The notes below the pieces were generated by a model that was given only the letters and a program-made list of their open reading frames with translations, was not told the origin of the DNA and ran no database searches. This document shows, piece by piece, positions 1 to 9,992 of a DNA stretch of 64,000 nucleotides. The translations under genes were made by a program, and so were the position numbers. Source of the stretch: Nitratidesulfovibrio sp. SRB-5 (GTDB lineage Bacteria; Desulfobacterota; Desulfovibrionia; Desulfovibrionales; Desulfovibrionaceae); contig NZ_JAIOTY010000001.1 of assembly GCF_019931275.1 (NCBI RefSeq), positions 744,001 through 808,000 of the forward strand, written 5' to 3'. Position 1 is the first letter of the stretch; each line of letters opens with the position of its first letter.

Positions 1-162
1 GGTGATTTCGCGCAGCCGGTCTTTCCCGTGTTGTGCGCGCCAGTGCAGGATCAGCGAGAGCGGCCCGGCCACCAGTCGCTCGCGCACCTCGTCGAACAGT
101 GCGGTGTCCGGTATGTCGAGCGCGGCGCGGCGGCGGGGAGTGGCGGAACGGGGTTGCGGCAT
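1..162 (-). CDS. Hypothetical protein, N-terminal 54 residues only (runs off the left edge)
   Basis: An open frame starts at the ATG complementary to 160-162, with GGAG seven bases upstream, and stays open to the window edge. The visible peptide begins MPQPRSATPRRRAALD and contains a segment reading GPLSLILHWRAQHGKDRLRE. The basic, Pro-rich start could be a disordered tail. There is no recognisable motif in 54 residues, so no function is offered. The ribosome binding site and the uninterrupted frame support a real gene. Confidence 0.5.
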   Translation of the reverse strand, partial: MPQPRSATPRRRAALDIPDTALFDEVRERLVAGPLSLILHWRAQHGKDRLREIT

Positions 163-230
163 GCGGCCTCCGAAGATGAAAGGCTGGTGTGTTCCGGGCG
201 CGGGTTGTTCCCGGATGACGGGAGGGGTGG

Positions 231-277
231 CGGCGGGGCAGGGGATCGAACCCCGGCTGTCGGCTTGTAAGGCCGAC
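231..277 (-). pseudogene. tRNA-Val (UAC) 3' half remnant
   Basis: On the minus strand a perfect anticodon arm can be drawn (TCGGC / GCCGA around loop CTTACAA, anticodon TAC at 269-267). It is followed by a four-base variable loop, a T arm with loop TTCGATC, and the 3' acceptor strand CCCCGCC at 238-232. Upstream (278-320) there is no D arm and no GGCGGGG acceptor 5' strand, so this is only the 3' half of a tRNA. Such halves are typical of integrase attachment sites or of decayed tRNA genes. No integrase is visible in this window. Confidence 0.5.
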
Positions 278-396
278 CACCTGCCGTTTTCATAGCCGGA
301 AAGCCCGACATCGGGAAAGGGGTGGCCGGGGTTCGGGCCAGTCGGCGCCAGTCGCGGTCAACTGCGAGACGAACGGCTTTCGGATGCAGGCCAGGT

Positions 397-432
397 GTGC
401 CATGTGTGCTGGGCGTGCCAAGTGTGCCAGGT
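397..432. repeat. Four tandem 9-bp units (GTGCCxxGT type)
   Basis: Units start at 397, 406, 415 and 424 and read GTGCCATGT, GTGCTGGGC, GTGCCAAGT and GTGCCAGGT. The same period and a near-identical unit recur at 45660-45740. Confidence 0.7.
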
Positions 433-497
433 GCAAACGCGCGCGAAAGGGGGCGACCCCAGAGCCGTTCACGCTCGGGCGGGGCGGGCGGCAGTCT

Positions 498-1622
498 TCA
501 TTCGTCGTCCGCCACGGGCCGCAGGTGCGGGAAGGCAGCACAGGCCGCCGCATATTCCGTCTCCCACGCCTGGGCCTGTTCCGTGTCCCGCAAACGCGGA
601 GCGGCCCCCGGCAGGCGGTGGGGCGGCACGGCGAACCACGCAGGAGGTGCAGCCACGGCGGGCGGGGCAGGGTGCGCAGCCGGTGCGTTCGGGGTGCCTT
701 CCGCCACGTCCCTGCCCTGCCACGTGTCGCGCCGGGTCAGCAGTTCGTGGATGCGCGCGGTGGTTGCCCGCTTGTCATTGGCCCAGTCCGGGGCCAGCAG
801 TTCATCCCCCGCCGGGTCGCCGGTCAGGCGCTGGATGATGATTTCGGGGCGCAGCCGGGGCAGGGCGCGGGCGATGAGGTCCGCGTAGGCCTCGCGCTCC
901 AGCGGGGTGTAGCTTCCGGCCCTCCACTGCCGGGCCAGCGCGGTGTGCTCGCACACGTACAGGCCGTGAAACTTCACACCGTGCACCGGCAGCCGGTTCA
1001 CCCAGTCCACGCTGGCCAGAAAGTCGTCGCCACTCTCTCCGGGCAACCCGGCGATAAGGTGCGCGCATACGCGCAGCCCCCGTGCTGCGGCGTCCCGCAC
1101 GGCCCGCTCGGACGCTGCGGCGTCGTGCCCCCGGTTGATGCGAGCCAGCGTGGCGTCGTGGGCGGACTGCAACCCCAGTTCCAGCCAGACTTCCGGAAGG
1201 GGGAGAGCCGCCACAATATCCAGCCGTTCATTGTCCACACAATCAGGACGGGTTCCCACTGCCGCTCCCACGATGCCTGGCAGAACAGGCAACACGCCGA
1301 GAACATGGCGTAATTTATCAATGGGCCCATATGTGTTGGAAAACGATTGTAAATAGGCTATGAACAGTCCGGCGTTGCGCGTGCGGGCGTAACGTCCCGT
1401 CCAGACCGTCCACTGTTCTTCCAGCGTCAGTCCATCTTCGCCAAGCCCGGACCCGGATCCGCGCGGGTTGCAGAACACGCAGCCCCCGCGGGACAACGTT
1501 CCGTCGCGGTTGGGGCAGGAGAAGCCGGCGTCGAGCGGCACCTTCTGGACGCGCGCGCCGAAGCGCAACCGCAAATACGTCGCCAGCAGGTGCAGCCGGG
1601 TCGTGGTGTTTTCCATTGACAA
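498..1622 (-). CDS. Radical SAM protein of the YhcC (TIGR01212) type
   Basis: A 374-residue protein resembling the YhcC/TIGR01212 branch of radical SAM enzymes. Its cluster-binding cysteines are C36, C48 and C51 (C-x11-CxxC, as in YhcC and Elp3 relatives), which would hold a [4Fe-4S] cluster for S-adenosylmethionine cleavage. Blocks such as ELGLQSAHDATLARINRGH and AHLIAGLPGE match the barrel of the family. The substrate is unknown. Start choice: TTG at 1622 has AAGGA six bases upstream, while the next ATG (1616) is twelve bases away, so TTG is preferred. The last 70 residues are Ala/Pro-rich and look disordered. The gene is divergent from mreB and shares its 75-bp promoter gap. Confidence 0.85.
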   Translation of the reverse strand: MSMENTTTRLHLLATYLRLRFGARVQKVPLDAGFSCPNRDGTLSRGGCVFCNPRGSGSGLGEDGLTLEEQWTVWTGRYARTRNAGLFIAYLQSFSNTYGPIDKLRHVLGVLPVLPGIVGAAVGTRPDCVDNERLDIVAALPLPEVWLELGLQSAHDATLARINRGHDAAASERAVRDAAARGLRVCAHLIAGLPGESGDDFLASVDWVNRLPVHGVKFHGLYVCEHTALARQWRAGSYTPLEREAYADLIARALPRLRPEIIIQRLTGDPAGDELLAPDWANDKRATTARIHELLTRRDTWQGRDVAEGTPNAPAAHPAPPAVAAPPAWFAVPPHRLPGAAPRLRDTEQAQAWETEYAAACAAFPHLRPVADDE

Positions 1623-1643
1623 TGGCTGTCCTTTTGGAAGAAT
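1616..1643 (+). promoter_or_regulatory. Candidate sigma70 promoter of the mreB cluster
   Basis: TTGACA (1616-1621), 16-bp spacer, AAGAAT (1638-1643). It overlaps the start region of the divergent radical SAM gene. Sequence match only. Confidence 0.4.
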
Positions 1644-1691
1644 GCCCTGTTTTCAACGTTGATACGCATTCCCCCTCAGAGAGGCAAGTAA

Positions 1692-3783
<2,092 letters not shown>

Positions 3784-3948
3784 GCAGTATTCGTCCGGTC
3801 CGCGCCGCGTCGCATGGTCAGGCCTCCGCAAGGGCCTCCCCATCCGTGCGCGGCGTTCCGGTCCAGGTCCGTCGCGGCCTGGCGCCCGGCCAAAGCCAGT
3901 CCAACCCCAGCCAGTTGGGCACAACCACCCAGCAATGCCGGAACATTC

Positions 3949-4419
3949 ATGAATTTCAGCAATCTTGCCTGGTGGGCCTGCTTCATCTTCGTGGGCGTGT
4001 GGCTCCAGCAGGTGCTGCCGGGCGTCGACGTGCTGGTGGCCGGGCTGTTGGTATCCTTGCAGGAGCGGCGCCACTACCAGACCTTCTGGCTGTTGCTGGT
4101 GCTGTTGCTGGTGCAGGAAGGGGCGGGCACGCTGGCCTTCGGCTCCACCGTCCTGTGGTACGGCGTGCTGCTGGTCTTCTTCAACGTGGGGCGCTGGCTG
4201 TTCGAGGCGGAAAACCTGGCTTTCGTGGTGTTGATCAGCCTTGGCCTCGGCGTGTGCCACTTCCTGTTCACGCTGATGATGGCCTCGTTGCAGCAGTTGG
4301 ACATTCCGCGGGACAGGCTGCTGCTGGAAAGCGTGTGGCAGGCCTGCGTCGTTCCCCCGGCCTGGTGGCTGACCCATTTCGTGCGCCGGAGATGCATGGG
4401 CGATGCGCATCCAGTTTGA
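3949..4419 (+). CDS. mreD: MreD-like membrane protein
   Basis: A 156-residue integral membrane protein with about five hydrophobic helices and MreD-type layout, in the MreD position between mreC and mrdA. Similarity to MreD is weak in sequence, as is usual for this family, and the call rests mainly on context and topology. The frame is open further upstream (to 3814), but that part is Arg/Pro-rich and not membrane-like. ATG 3949 has GGAA six bases upstream. The gene ends 17 bases inside mrdA. Confidence 0.75.
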   Translation: MNFSNLAWWACFIFVGVWLQQVLPGVDVLVAGLLVSLQERRHYQTFWLLLVLLLVQEGAGTLAFGSTVLWYGVLLVFFNVGRWLFEAENLAFVVLISLGLGVCHFLFTLMMASLQQLDIPRDRLLLESVWQACVVPPAWWLTHFVRRRCMGDAHPV

Positions 4420-6715
4420 GCCGGAAGGCTTTCAGCCGCCCCGCGCGGGCCTGATACTGCTCCAGTGCATCGTGGCGGGGCTGTTTTTCCTGTTCGTGGT
4501 GCGTTTCTGGTACCTGCAGATTCACCGGGGCGATGATTTCGCGCGCCTGGCCCGCGAAAACCGGCTGCGCCAGGAACGCATCTACGCTTCGCGCGGGCTG
4601 CTGCGTGACCGCGACGGACGCCTGCTGGCCGAGAACCGTCCCGCCTTCGGCCTGGCCCTGGTGCGCGAAGACTGCCGCGACATTCCCTCCACCCTGGCCC
4701 AGGTCAGCGAGTGGACGGGCATCCCCCTTGACCAGCTTACCGCCAAGTTCAACCAGGACCGCCAGCGGGTGAAGCCCTTCGAGCACCTGCTGCTCATCTC
4801 CGACATGCCCTTCGATTTGCTGGCGCGCATCGAGAACCGTGTGCTGCAATGGCCGGGCCTGGAAATCGTCACCCGTTCCAAGCGCAACTACCCGCAGGGC
4901 GAGCTGATGGCCCACATCCTGGGGTATGTGGCCGAAGCCAACGAAAAGGAACTGGAAGACGACAAGAACCTGAACCTTGGCGACTTCGTGGGCAAGCAGG
5001 GGCTGGAACTGGTGCTGGAACGCCGCCTGCGCGGCCAGAAGGGCCTGCATCAGCTGGAAGTGGACGTGCTGGGGCGCCAGCTGAACAAGAAGCTGGTACA
5101 GGAGCCGCAGAGCGGCGAGAACATCGACCTGGCCATCGACCTCGGGTTGCAGCAGGTGGCCTGGGACGCGCTGGAAGACCAGACCGGCTGCGTGGTGGCC
5201 ATGGACCCCGACACCGGCAAGCTGCTGGCCCTGGTCACCAAGCCGTCGTTCGACAACAACGCCTTTGCCGCCGGGCTTTCGCTGAAGGAATGGACGGCCC
5301 TGCGCGACAACCCCCGCCACCCCCTGCAGAACCGCGTCATCCAGAGCGTGTACCCGCCCGGCTCGGTGTGGAAACTGATGATGGCGGGCATGCTGCTGAA
5401 CGAGGGCGTGAACCCCGCCGACTCGGTGTGGTGCACGGGCGAGGTCGCGCTGGGCAAGCAGGTGTTCCGCTGCTGGAAGAAGGGCGGCCATGGCCGCGTG
5501 GACATGATGCGTTCGCTCATCGAATCGTGCGACGTGTACTACTACCAGATGAGCGATCGCTTCGGCATCGACAAGATAGAGGCCTTTGCCAAGGCCTGCG
5601 GTTTCGGCGCGGCCACGGGCATAGACCTGCCGCACGAAAAGTCGGGCCTGGTGCCCTCGAAGGCGTGGAAGCGCAGGCGCTTCGGCGAGCCGTGGCACCG
5701 GGGCGAGACGCTGAACATTTCCATCGGCCAGGGCTTCACCCTGGTCACGCCGGTGCAGGTGGCGGCCTTCGTGTCCGCCCTGATGAACGGGGGCAAGCTG
5801 CTGAAGCCCAGCCTGCTGGCCGACGAGGAGCAGGTGGTGCGTGCTTCGCTGCCGTTCACCGCCGCCGGGCGCAAGATGATTCTCGACGGCATGCGCCTGA
5901 CCGTCAACGACGACCGGGGCACCGCCAAGGTGCTGCGCCGCTCGGATGCCGTCATGGGCGGCAAGACCGGCACCGCGCAGGTCACCAAGCTGAAGATGGT
6001 GGGCGAAGAGCGCGTGCGCACGGAAAATCTGGCCTACGAGCACCGCGACCACGCCTGGATCGCCACGTGGGGCGAAAAGGCGGGCAAGCGGCTGGTGGTG
6101 GTGGTCATGGTGGAGCACGGCGGGCACGGCGGTTCCGACGCAGGCCCCGTGGCGCGCAGGGTGTTCGACAAGTTTTTCGGCGCACCGCCCGGTACGACAA
6201 CTGCCGTGCCCGCAGGGCAGGTTGCGCCGGCCAGTCCGGTCAGCCCGACTGCCCCGGCGCAGCCGTCGCAATCCGCACCAGCCATGCCTGTCACGCCAGT
6301 CACGCCAGTCACGCCAGTCGCGCCAGTCGCGCCAGTCGCGCCAGTCACGCCCGGCACCCGCCCGGCTGCCCCGGCCACGCCGCCCGCCCGACCCGGTCAG
6401 GCAGTAGGCGCGCCCGAACGGCATGAACAGCGTGACCAGCAGGATTCGCAGGACAGGCAGGATCAACTGGACCGGCAGGACGAAGGGCTGCGCACCGTGC
6501 CTACGGGCCGTTCGGCGCGTCCCGCCGGGCGTGACCGCGCGACGGGCAGAGGGGCAGAACCCCCCGAAGTCGAGGACGCGCGCGAGGGCCAGCACCGCTA
6601 CGACCCCGACACCTTCGATCCCGACGCCGACACGCCTGACGGGCGGGGGGGCGACGACGGCGTGGTGCCGCCGCTGCGGCGCTTCCAGAACGTGGCCCCG
6701 GAGGACGGACAATGA
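4403..6715 (+). CDS. mrdA: Penicillin-binding protein 2 (elongasome transpeptidase) with long repeat tail
   Basis: A 770-residue class B PBP that cross-links peptidoglycan during elongation. It has an N-terminal membrane anchor (residues 16-35) and a dimerisation/pedestal region. The transpeptidase motifs are SVWK (S321 nucleophile, K324), SCD (375-377) and KTG (521-523). Enzymes of this family normally end shortly after the KTG region. Here about 170 extra residues follow, first Pro/Thr/Val triplets (VTP and VAP units, coded by 9-bp repeats at 6292-6345), then a charged Gln/Asp/Arg-rich stretch. It overlaps mreD (17 bp) and shares ATGA with rodA, so coupling is likely. Confidence 0.95.
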   Translation: MRIQFEPEGFQPPRAGLILLQCIVAGLFFLFVVRFWYLQIHRGDDFARLARENRLRQERIYASRGLLRDRDGRLLAENRPAFGLALVREDCRDIPSTLAQVSEWTGIPLDQLTAKFNQDRQRVKPFEHLLLISDMPFDLLARIENRVLQWPGLEIVTRSKRNYPQGELMAHILGYVAEANEKELEDDKNLNLGDFVGKQGLELVLERRLRGQKGLHQLEVDVLGRQLNKKLVQEPQSGENIDLAIDLGLQQVAWDALEDQTGCVVAMDPDTGKLLALVTKPSFDNNAFAAGLSLKEWTALRDNPRHPLQNRVIQSVYPPGSVWKLMMAGMLLNEGVNPADSVWCTGEVALGKQVFRCWKKGGHGRVDMMRSLIESCDVYYYQMSDRFGIDKIEAFAKACGFGAATGIDLPHEKSGLVPSKAWKRRRFGEPWHRGETLNISIGQGFTLVTPVQVAAFVSALMNGGKLLKPSLLADEEQVVRASLPFTAAGRKMILDGMRLTVNDDRGTAKVLRRSDAVMGGKTGTAQVTKLKMVGEERVRTENLAYEHRDHAWIATWGEKAGKRLVVVVMVEHGGHGGSDAGPVARRVFDKFFGAPPGTTTAVPAGQVAPASPVSPTAPAQPSQSAPAMPVTPVTPVTPVAPVAPVAPVTPGTRPAAPATPPARPGQAVGAPERHEQRDQQDSQDRQDQLDRQDEGLRTVPTGRSARPAGRDRATGRGAEPPEVEDAREGQHRYDPDTFDPDADTPDGRGGDDGVVPPLRRFQNVAPEDGQ
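6292..6354 (+). repeat. 9-bp tandem repeat in the mrdA tail
   Basis: Three copies of CACGCCAGT followed by three of CGCGCCAGT (6292-6345) and a partial copy. The repeats are in frame and give the VTP/VAP triplets of the PBP2 tail. Confidence 0.9.
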
Positions 6716-7827
6716 GCCCCATCGACCGACGCCTGATCACCCACATGAACTGGGGCCTGGTGGGCTTCACCGCGCTGCTGTTCCTTTTCGGGGTGGCCAA
6801 CCTGTATTCGGCCAGCGGCGTGCGCATGGAAGACGGCATCGTGGTCTCCACGTTCTACCAGAAGCAGCTTCTGTGGGGGCTGATGGGGCTTGGCGGCATG
6901 GTCTTCTTCATGCTGTTCGACTACCGGCACATGAAAAGCCTGGCCCTGCCGCTGTTCATCGTCACCATGATCCTGCTGGCCGCCATCCCGGTGTTCGGCA
7001 AGGTGGTGTACGGCGCGCGGCGCTGGCTGCCGCTGGGCTTCATGAACCTGCAACCCAGCGAGGTGGCCAAGATCGCCATCCTGATCATGGGGGCGCGCTT
7101 TCTGTCGCGCAGCCGCGAACCGCTGGGCTGGAAGGGGCTGTTCGAGGTGCTGGCGCTGGGCGGCCTGCCCGCCGGGTTCATCGTGATGCAGCCGGACCTT
7201 GGCACCACGCTGCTGCTGCTGATGCTGCTGGGCGGCATAACCCTGTTCCACGGGGTGAAGCCGGGCGTGCTGAAGACCTGCCTGGTGGTGGTGCCCTCCA
7301 TGCTGCCGCTGGCATGGTTTCGCCTGCATGACTACCAGAAGCAGCGCATCATGACCTTTCTCGACCCAGGCAACGACCCGCTGGGGGCGGGGTACCACAT
7401 CATCCAGTCGCAGATCGCCATCGGCTCGGGCCAGCTGTGGGGCAAGGGCTTTCTGGGGGGCACGCAAAGCCAGCTGCGCTTTCTGCCGGAAAAGCACACC
7501 GACTTCGCCCTGGCCGTGCTTGGCGAGGAATGGGGCTTCATCGGGTGCGTGTTGCTGGTGGTGCTGTTCTGCCTGTTCCTGCTGAGCATCTTCAATACCG
7601 CGCGCGACGCCAAGGACCGCTTCGGCAGCTACCTGACCGTAGGGGTGTTCTTCTATTTCTTCTGGCAGATACTGATCAACATGGGCATGGTCATGGGGCT
7701 CATGCCGGTGGTGGGGGTGCCATTGCCCTTCATCAGCTACGGCGGCAGCGCAACCCTGGTCAATTTCAGCCTGATTGGGATCGTGCTCAATGTCTCCATG
7801 CGGCGATTCATGTTCAAGACCTCGTGA
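6712..7827 (+). CDS. rodA: RodA, SEDS-family peptidoglycan glycosyltransferase
   Basis: A 371-residue polytopic membrane protein of the FtsW/RodA/SpoVE family, the glycan polymerase that pairs with PBP2. Family blocks visible include QPSEVAK, QPDLGTTLLL, the EKHTDF motif before the late helices, and GVPLPFISYGGS near the C-terminus. The start is the ATG of an ATGA overlap with mrdA and has GGAGG upstream. Length is normal. Confidence 0.96.
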   Translation: MSPIDRRLITHMNWGLVGFTALLFLFGVANLYSASGVRMEDGIVVSTFYQKQLLWGLMGLGGMVFFMLFDYRHMKSLALPLFIVTMILLAAIPVFGKVVYGARRWLPLGFMNLQPSEVAKIAILIMGARFLSRSREPLGWKGLFEVLALGGLPAGFIVMQPDLGTTLLLLMLLGGITLFHGVKPGVLKTCLVVVPSMLPLAWFRLHDYQKQRIMTFLDPGNDPLGAGYHIIQSQIAIGSGQLWGKGFLGGTQSQLRFLPEKHTDFALAVLGEEWGFIGCVLLVVLFCLFLLSIFNTARDAKDRFGSYLTVGVFFYFFWQILINMGMVMGLMPVVGVPLPFISYGGSATLVNFSLIGIVLNVSMRRFMFKTS

Positions 7828-7886
7828 TTGCTGAAACTACCAAGCACGACAGCGTTGCACTTTCGCTCACAAAGGAGGCGACACAC

Positions 7887-8228
7887 ATGGCAAGGGACGA
7901 GATAAACGCCTTCCTCGGCGCGGGCACCGTATACCAGGGCCAGCTGAGCTTTCAGGGCGCGGTGCGCATAGACGGCAACTTCGTGGGCGAGGTGCATTCC
8001 GAGGGCACGCTCATCGTGGGAAAGGACGCCAACGTGGAGGGGCAGGTGCGCGTGGGCCAGCTGATCCTGTCGGGCCGCGTCACCGGAGAGGTGGTTGCCC
8101 AGCGCAAGGTGATCCTGCACCGCACCGGCAACCTGAACGGCAATCTTTCCACCCCGGTGCTGGTGATGGAAGAGGGCGCCGTCATCGAGGGGCGCATCAC
8201 CATGCAGCCCGCGGAAAAGACGGAATAA
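7887..8228 (+). CDS. Bactofilin
   Basis: A 113-residue protein made almost entirely of the bactofilin beta-helix (short valine/glycine-rich rungs such as IDGNFVGEVHSEGTLIVG and QVRVGQLILSGRVTGEVV). Bactofilins polymerise without nucleotide and often scaffold cell-wall enzymes. Its position directly after rodA fits such a role. The start at ATG 7887 is fixed by AAAGGAGG (7871-7878). A frame that continues upstream is the overlap with rodA in another phase. Confidence 0.9.
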   Translation: MARDEINAFLGAGTVYQGQLSFQGAVRIDGNFVGEVHSEGTLIVGKDANVEGQVRVGQLILSGRVTGEVVAQRKVILHRTGNLNGNLSTPVLVMEEGAVIEGRITMQPAEKTE

Positions 8229-8255
8229 ACCCCCACCGTTCACATGCCTTTTTCG

Positions 8256-8277
8256 GCCGCCTTCGGGCGGCTTTTTC
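8256..8277 (+). terminator. Rho-independent terminator of the mre/bactofilin cluster
   Basis: Perfect six-pair stem GCCGCC / GGCGGC closed by a TTCG tetraloop and followed by five T. Confidence 0.9.
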
Positions 8278-8338
8278 ATTTGTGCCGGAATGACGGCGGG
8301 TTGGCTTCCAGAAGACTGTTTGGAAAGGAAAAAAGACT

Positions 8339-8367
8339 TTGACACCCCCGTGGTAATCAGCTAAATC
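8339..8367 (+). promoter_or_regulatory. Promoter of the ATP synthase operon
   Basis: TTGACA (8339-8344), 17-bp spacer, TAAATC (8362-8367), 47 bp before the first atp gene and just after the upstream terminator. Confidence 0.7.
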
Positions 8368-8414
8368 CTACCCGACTTTGAGCTTAAATTCACAACCTCA
8401 CCAAGGGAGCAGGC

Positions 8415-8831
8415 ATGATCGATCTGAACATCACCTTCTTCTTCCAGTTGGTGAACTTCCTTGTGACGCTGGTTGTCCTGAATGCCATCCTCATCCGGCC
8501 GGTGCGGGATATCATCAGACAGCGGCGTGACAAGATGTCCGGTCTTCTCGGCGAATCGGAGCAGTTCGCCGGCCAGGCCGACACCAAGCTGAAGAATTAC
8601 GAGGCCACCCTTGTCAAGGCCCGCGCCGAAGCCACGGCCGAGCGCGACAAGGCCCGTGCCGAGGGCGTGGCCCGGGAGCAGGTGATCCTGGCCGACGCCG
8701 GCAGGCAGGCCCAGGACTACCTCGAAAAGTCTCGCCAGGAGGTGGCCGCGCAGGTGAAGACCGCCATGGATACCCTGAAGGGGCAGGTCGACGCGCTGGC
8801 CGCCAAGGCTACCGCCAAGGTGCTGGGCTAA
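8415..8831 (+). CDS. atpF': ATP synthase F0 subunit b' (short b-type stalk)
   Basis: A 138-residue peripheral-stalk subunit with an N-terminal membrane helix (residues 4-24, FFFQLVNFLVTLVVLNAIL) and then a long Lys/Ala/Glu-rich helix. Two unequal b genes in tandem (this one and the next) are known in photosynthetic bacteria and many deltaproteobacteria, where they form a b/b' heterodimer. It is the first gene of the operon. The a and c subunit genes are not here and presumably lie elsewhere, as is common in the group. Confidence 0.92.
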   Translation: MIDLNITFFFQLVNFLVTLVVLNAILIRPVRDIIRQRRDKMSGLLGESEQFAGQADTKLKNYEATLVKARAEATAERDKARAEGVAREQVILADAGRQAQDYLEKSRQEVAAQVKTAMDTLKGQVDALAAKATAKVLG

Positions 8832-8870
8832 GACTCCACGTCAGTGCGCAACAGCAAGGAGGGATCGGCG

Positions 8871-9440
8871 TTGAAAGGGCTGAAACACAGTGCAGCGGCG
8901 CTCGGACTGGTGCTTGTCACCGCCGGCGTGGCGCTGGCCTCCGAAGGCGGGGGCGAGCATCATGCCGACTGGGGCAACTTCGCCTTCCGTGTCGCCAACT
9001 TCGTCATCTTCATCGGCATCATCTACTGGGCCGCGGGCAAGAAGATTGTGGGCTTCTTCTCCGGGCGCAGGAAGGGCATCGAGCAGGAGCTGAACGACCT
9101 TGAAAGCCGCAAGGCCGAGGCCGCCAAGAACCTGGCCGATGTGGAGCGCCGCATAGCCAACCTTGAGCAGGAACGGCAGTCCATTCTCGCCGAATACCGT
9201 GCCCAGGGCGAAGCCATGCAGGCCGCCATCATCGAGAAGGCGGAAAAGACCGCCTCCCAGATCACCGAGCAGGCCGCGCGCACGGCCGAGAACGAGATCA
9301 AGCAGGCCATGGAGACCATGCGCGCCGAGATGGCCGACAAGATCATTGCCGCCGCCGAAAAGATGCTTCAGGAAAAGCTCACTGGTAAGGAGCACGAGAA
9401 GCTCATCGACAAATACTTAACGAAGGTGGTGCTCAATTGA
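8871..9440 (+). CDS. atpF: ATP synthase F0 subunit b
   Basis: About 189 residues: a signal-like hydrophobic segment ending in ALASEGGG, a second membrane helix (ANFVIFIGIIYWAAG), then the long helical stalk that reaches the F1 head. A longer frame starts at GTG 8844, but TTG 8871 has AAGGAGGG (8856-8863) seven bases upstream and gives a normal hydrophobic N-terminus, so I use it. It ends in a TTGA overlap with atpH. Confidence 0.9.
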   Translation: MKGLKHSAAALGLVLVTAGVALASEGGGEHHADWGNFAFRVANFVIFIGIIYWAAGKKIVGFFSGRRKGIEQELNDLESRKAEAAKNLADVERRIANLEQERQSILAEYRAQGEAMQAAIIEKAEKTASQITEQAARTAENEIKQAMETMRAEMADKIIAAAEKMLQEKLTGKEHEKLIDKYLTKVVLN

Positions 9441-9988
9441 CCGGCAACATCGTAGCTCGCAGATACGCCCGTGCGCTTTTTGCGCTGGGCGCGAAATCGG
9501 GCGTCGGTGAGCTCGAGAAGCTCGGCAGCGACCTTGCCGCGCTTGCCGGGGCTCTCGACAAGGCACCCGAACTTGGCCGCATCTTCCGCAATCCCATCAT
9601 CACCGTCGGTGAGAAGCGGAACGTCATCCTCAAACTGGTCGAGAAGTACGGCGTCAGCGCCACCGTCCGCAATTTCTGTCTGCTGCTGGCGGACAAGGGG
9701 CGTCTCGACTGCCTTTCCGACATACAGGCCTTCTACGGCGTTCTCCTCGACGCCGAAAAGGGCGTCATCCGCGGCGAGCTGATGACGGCCGTTGAACTTG
9801 CGGAAGCAAAGCGCGCACAGGTCAAGGCGGCTCTTGAACAGCAGGCCGGACGCAAGCTGGAACTCACCTTCAGCGTGAACAAGGACATCCTTGGCGGCGT
9901 CGTGCTGAAGGTCGGCGACCGGGTGCTGGATGCCAGTCTGCGCGCGCAGTTAGGTATCCTCAAAGACAACATCAAGAGGGGTGAGTAG
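9437..9988 (+). CDS. atpH: ATP synthase F1 subunit delta
   Basis: A 183-residue delta (OSCP-like) subunit joining the stalk to the F1 head. It has an N-terminal six-helix domain ([12 protein letters not shown]) and a C-terminal strand region ([17 protein letters not shown]) typical of the family. It starts at TTG 9437 inside the atpF stop, with AAGGTGG seven bases upstream, so translation is probably coupled. Confidence 0.95.
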   Translation: MTGNIVARRYARALFALGAKSGVGELEKLGSDLAALAGALDKAPELGRIFRNPIITVGEKRNVILKLVEKYGVSATVRNFCLLLADKGRLDCLSDIQAFYGVLLDAEKGVIRGELMTAVELAEAKRAQVKAALEQQAGRKLELTFSVNKDILGGVVLKVGDRVLDASLRAQLGILKDNIKRGE

Positions 9989-9992
9989 GGCT

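Larger units (their letters stand above)
163..497. other. Gene-free stretch with tRNA remnant and 9-bp repeats
   Basis: Between the left partial gene and the radical SAM gene I see no convincing coding frame. It holds the tRNA-Val 3' half (231-277) and the short tandem repeat at 397-432. Frames in this stretch are low-complexity and lack ribosome binding sites. Confidence 0.5.

Noticed and set aside
231-330. A complete tRNA gene
   Set aside because: No D arm and no partner for the acceptor strand can be drawn in the upstream 50 bases.
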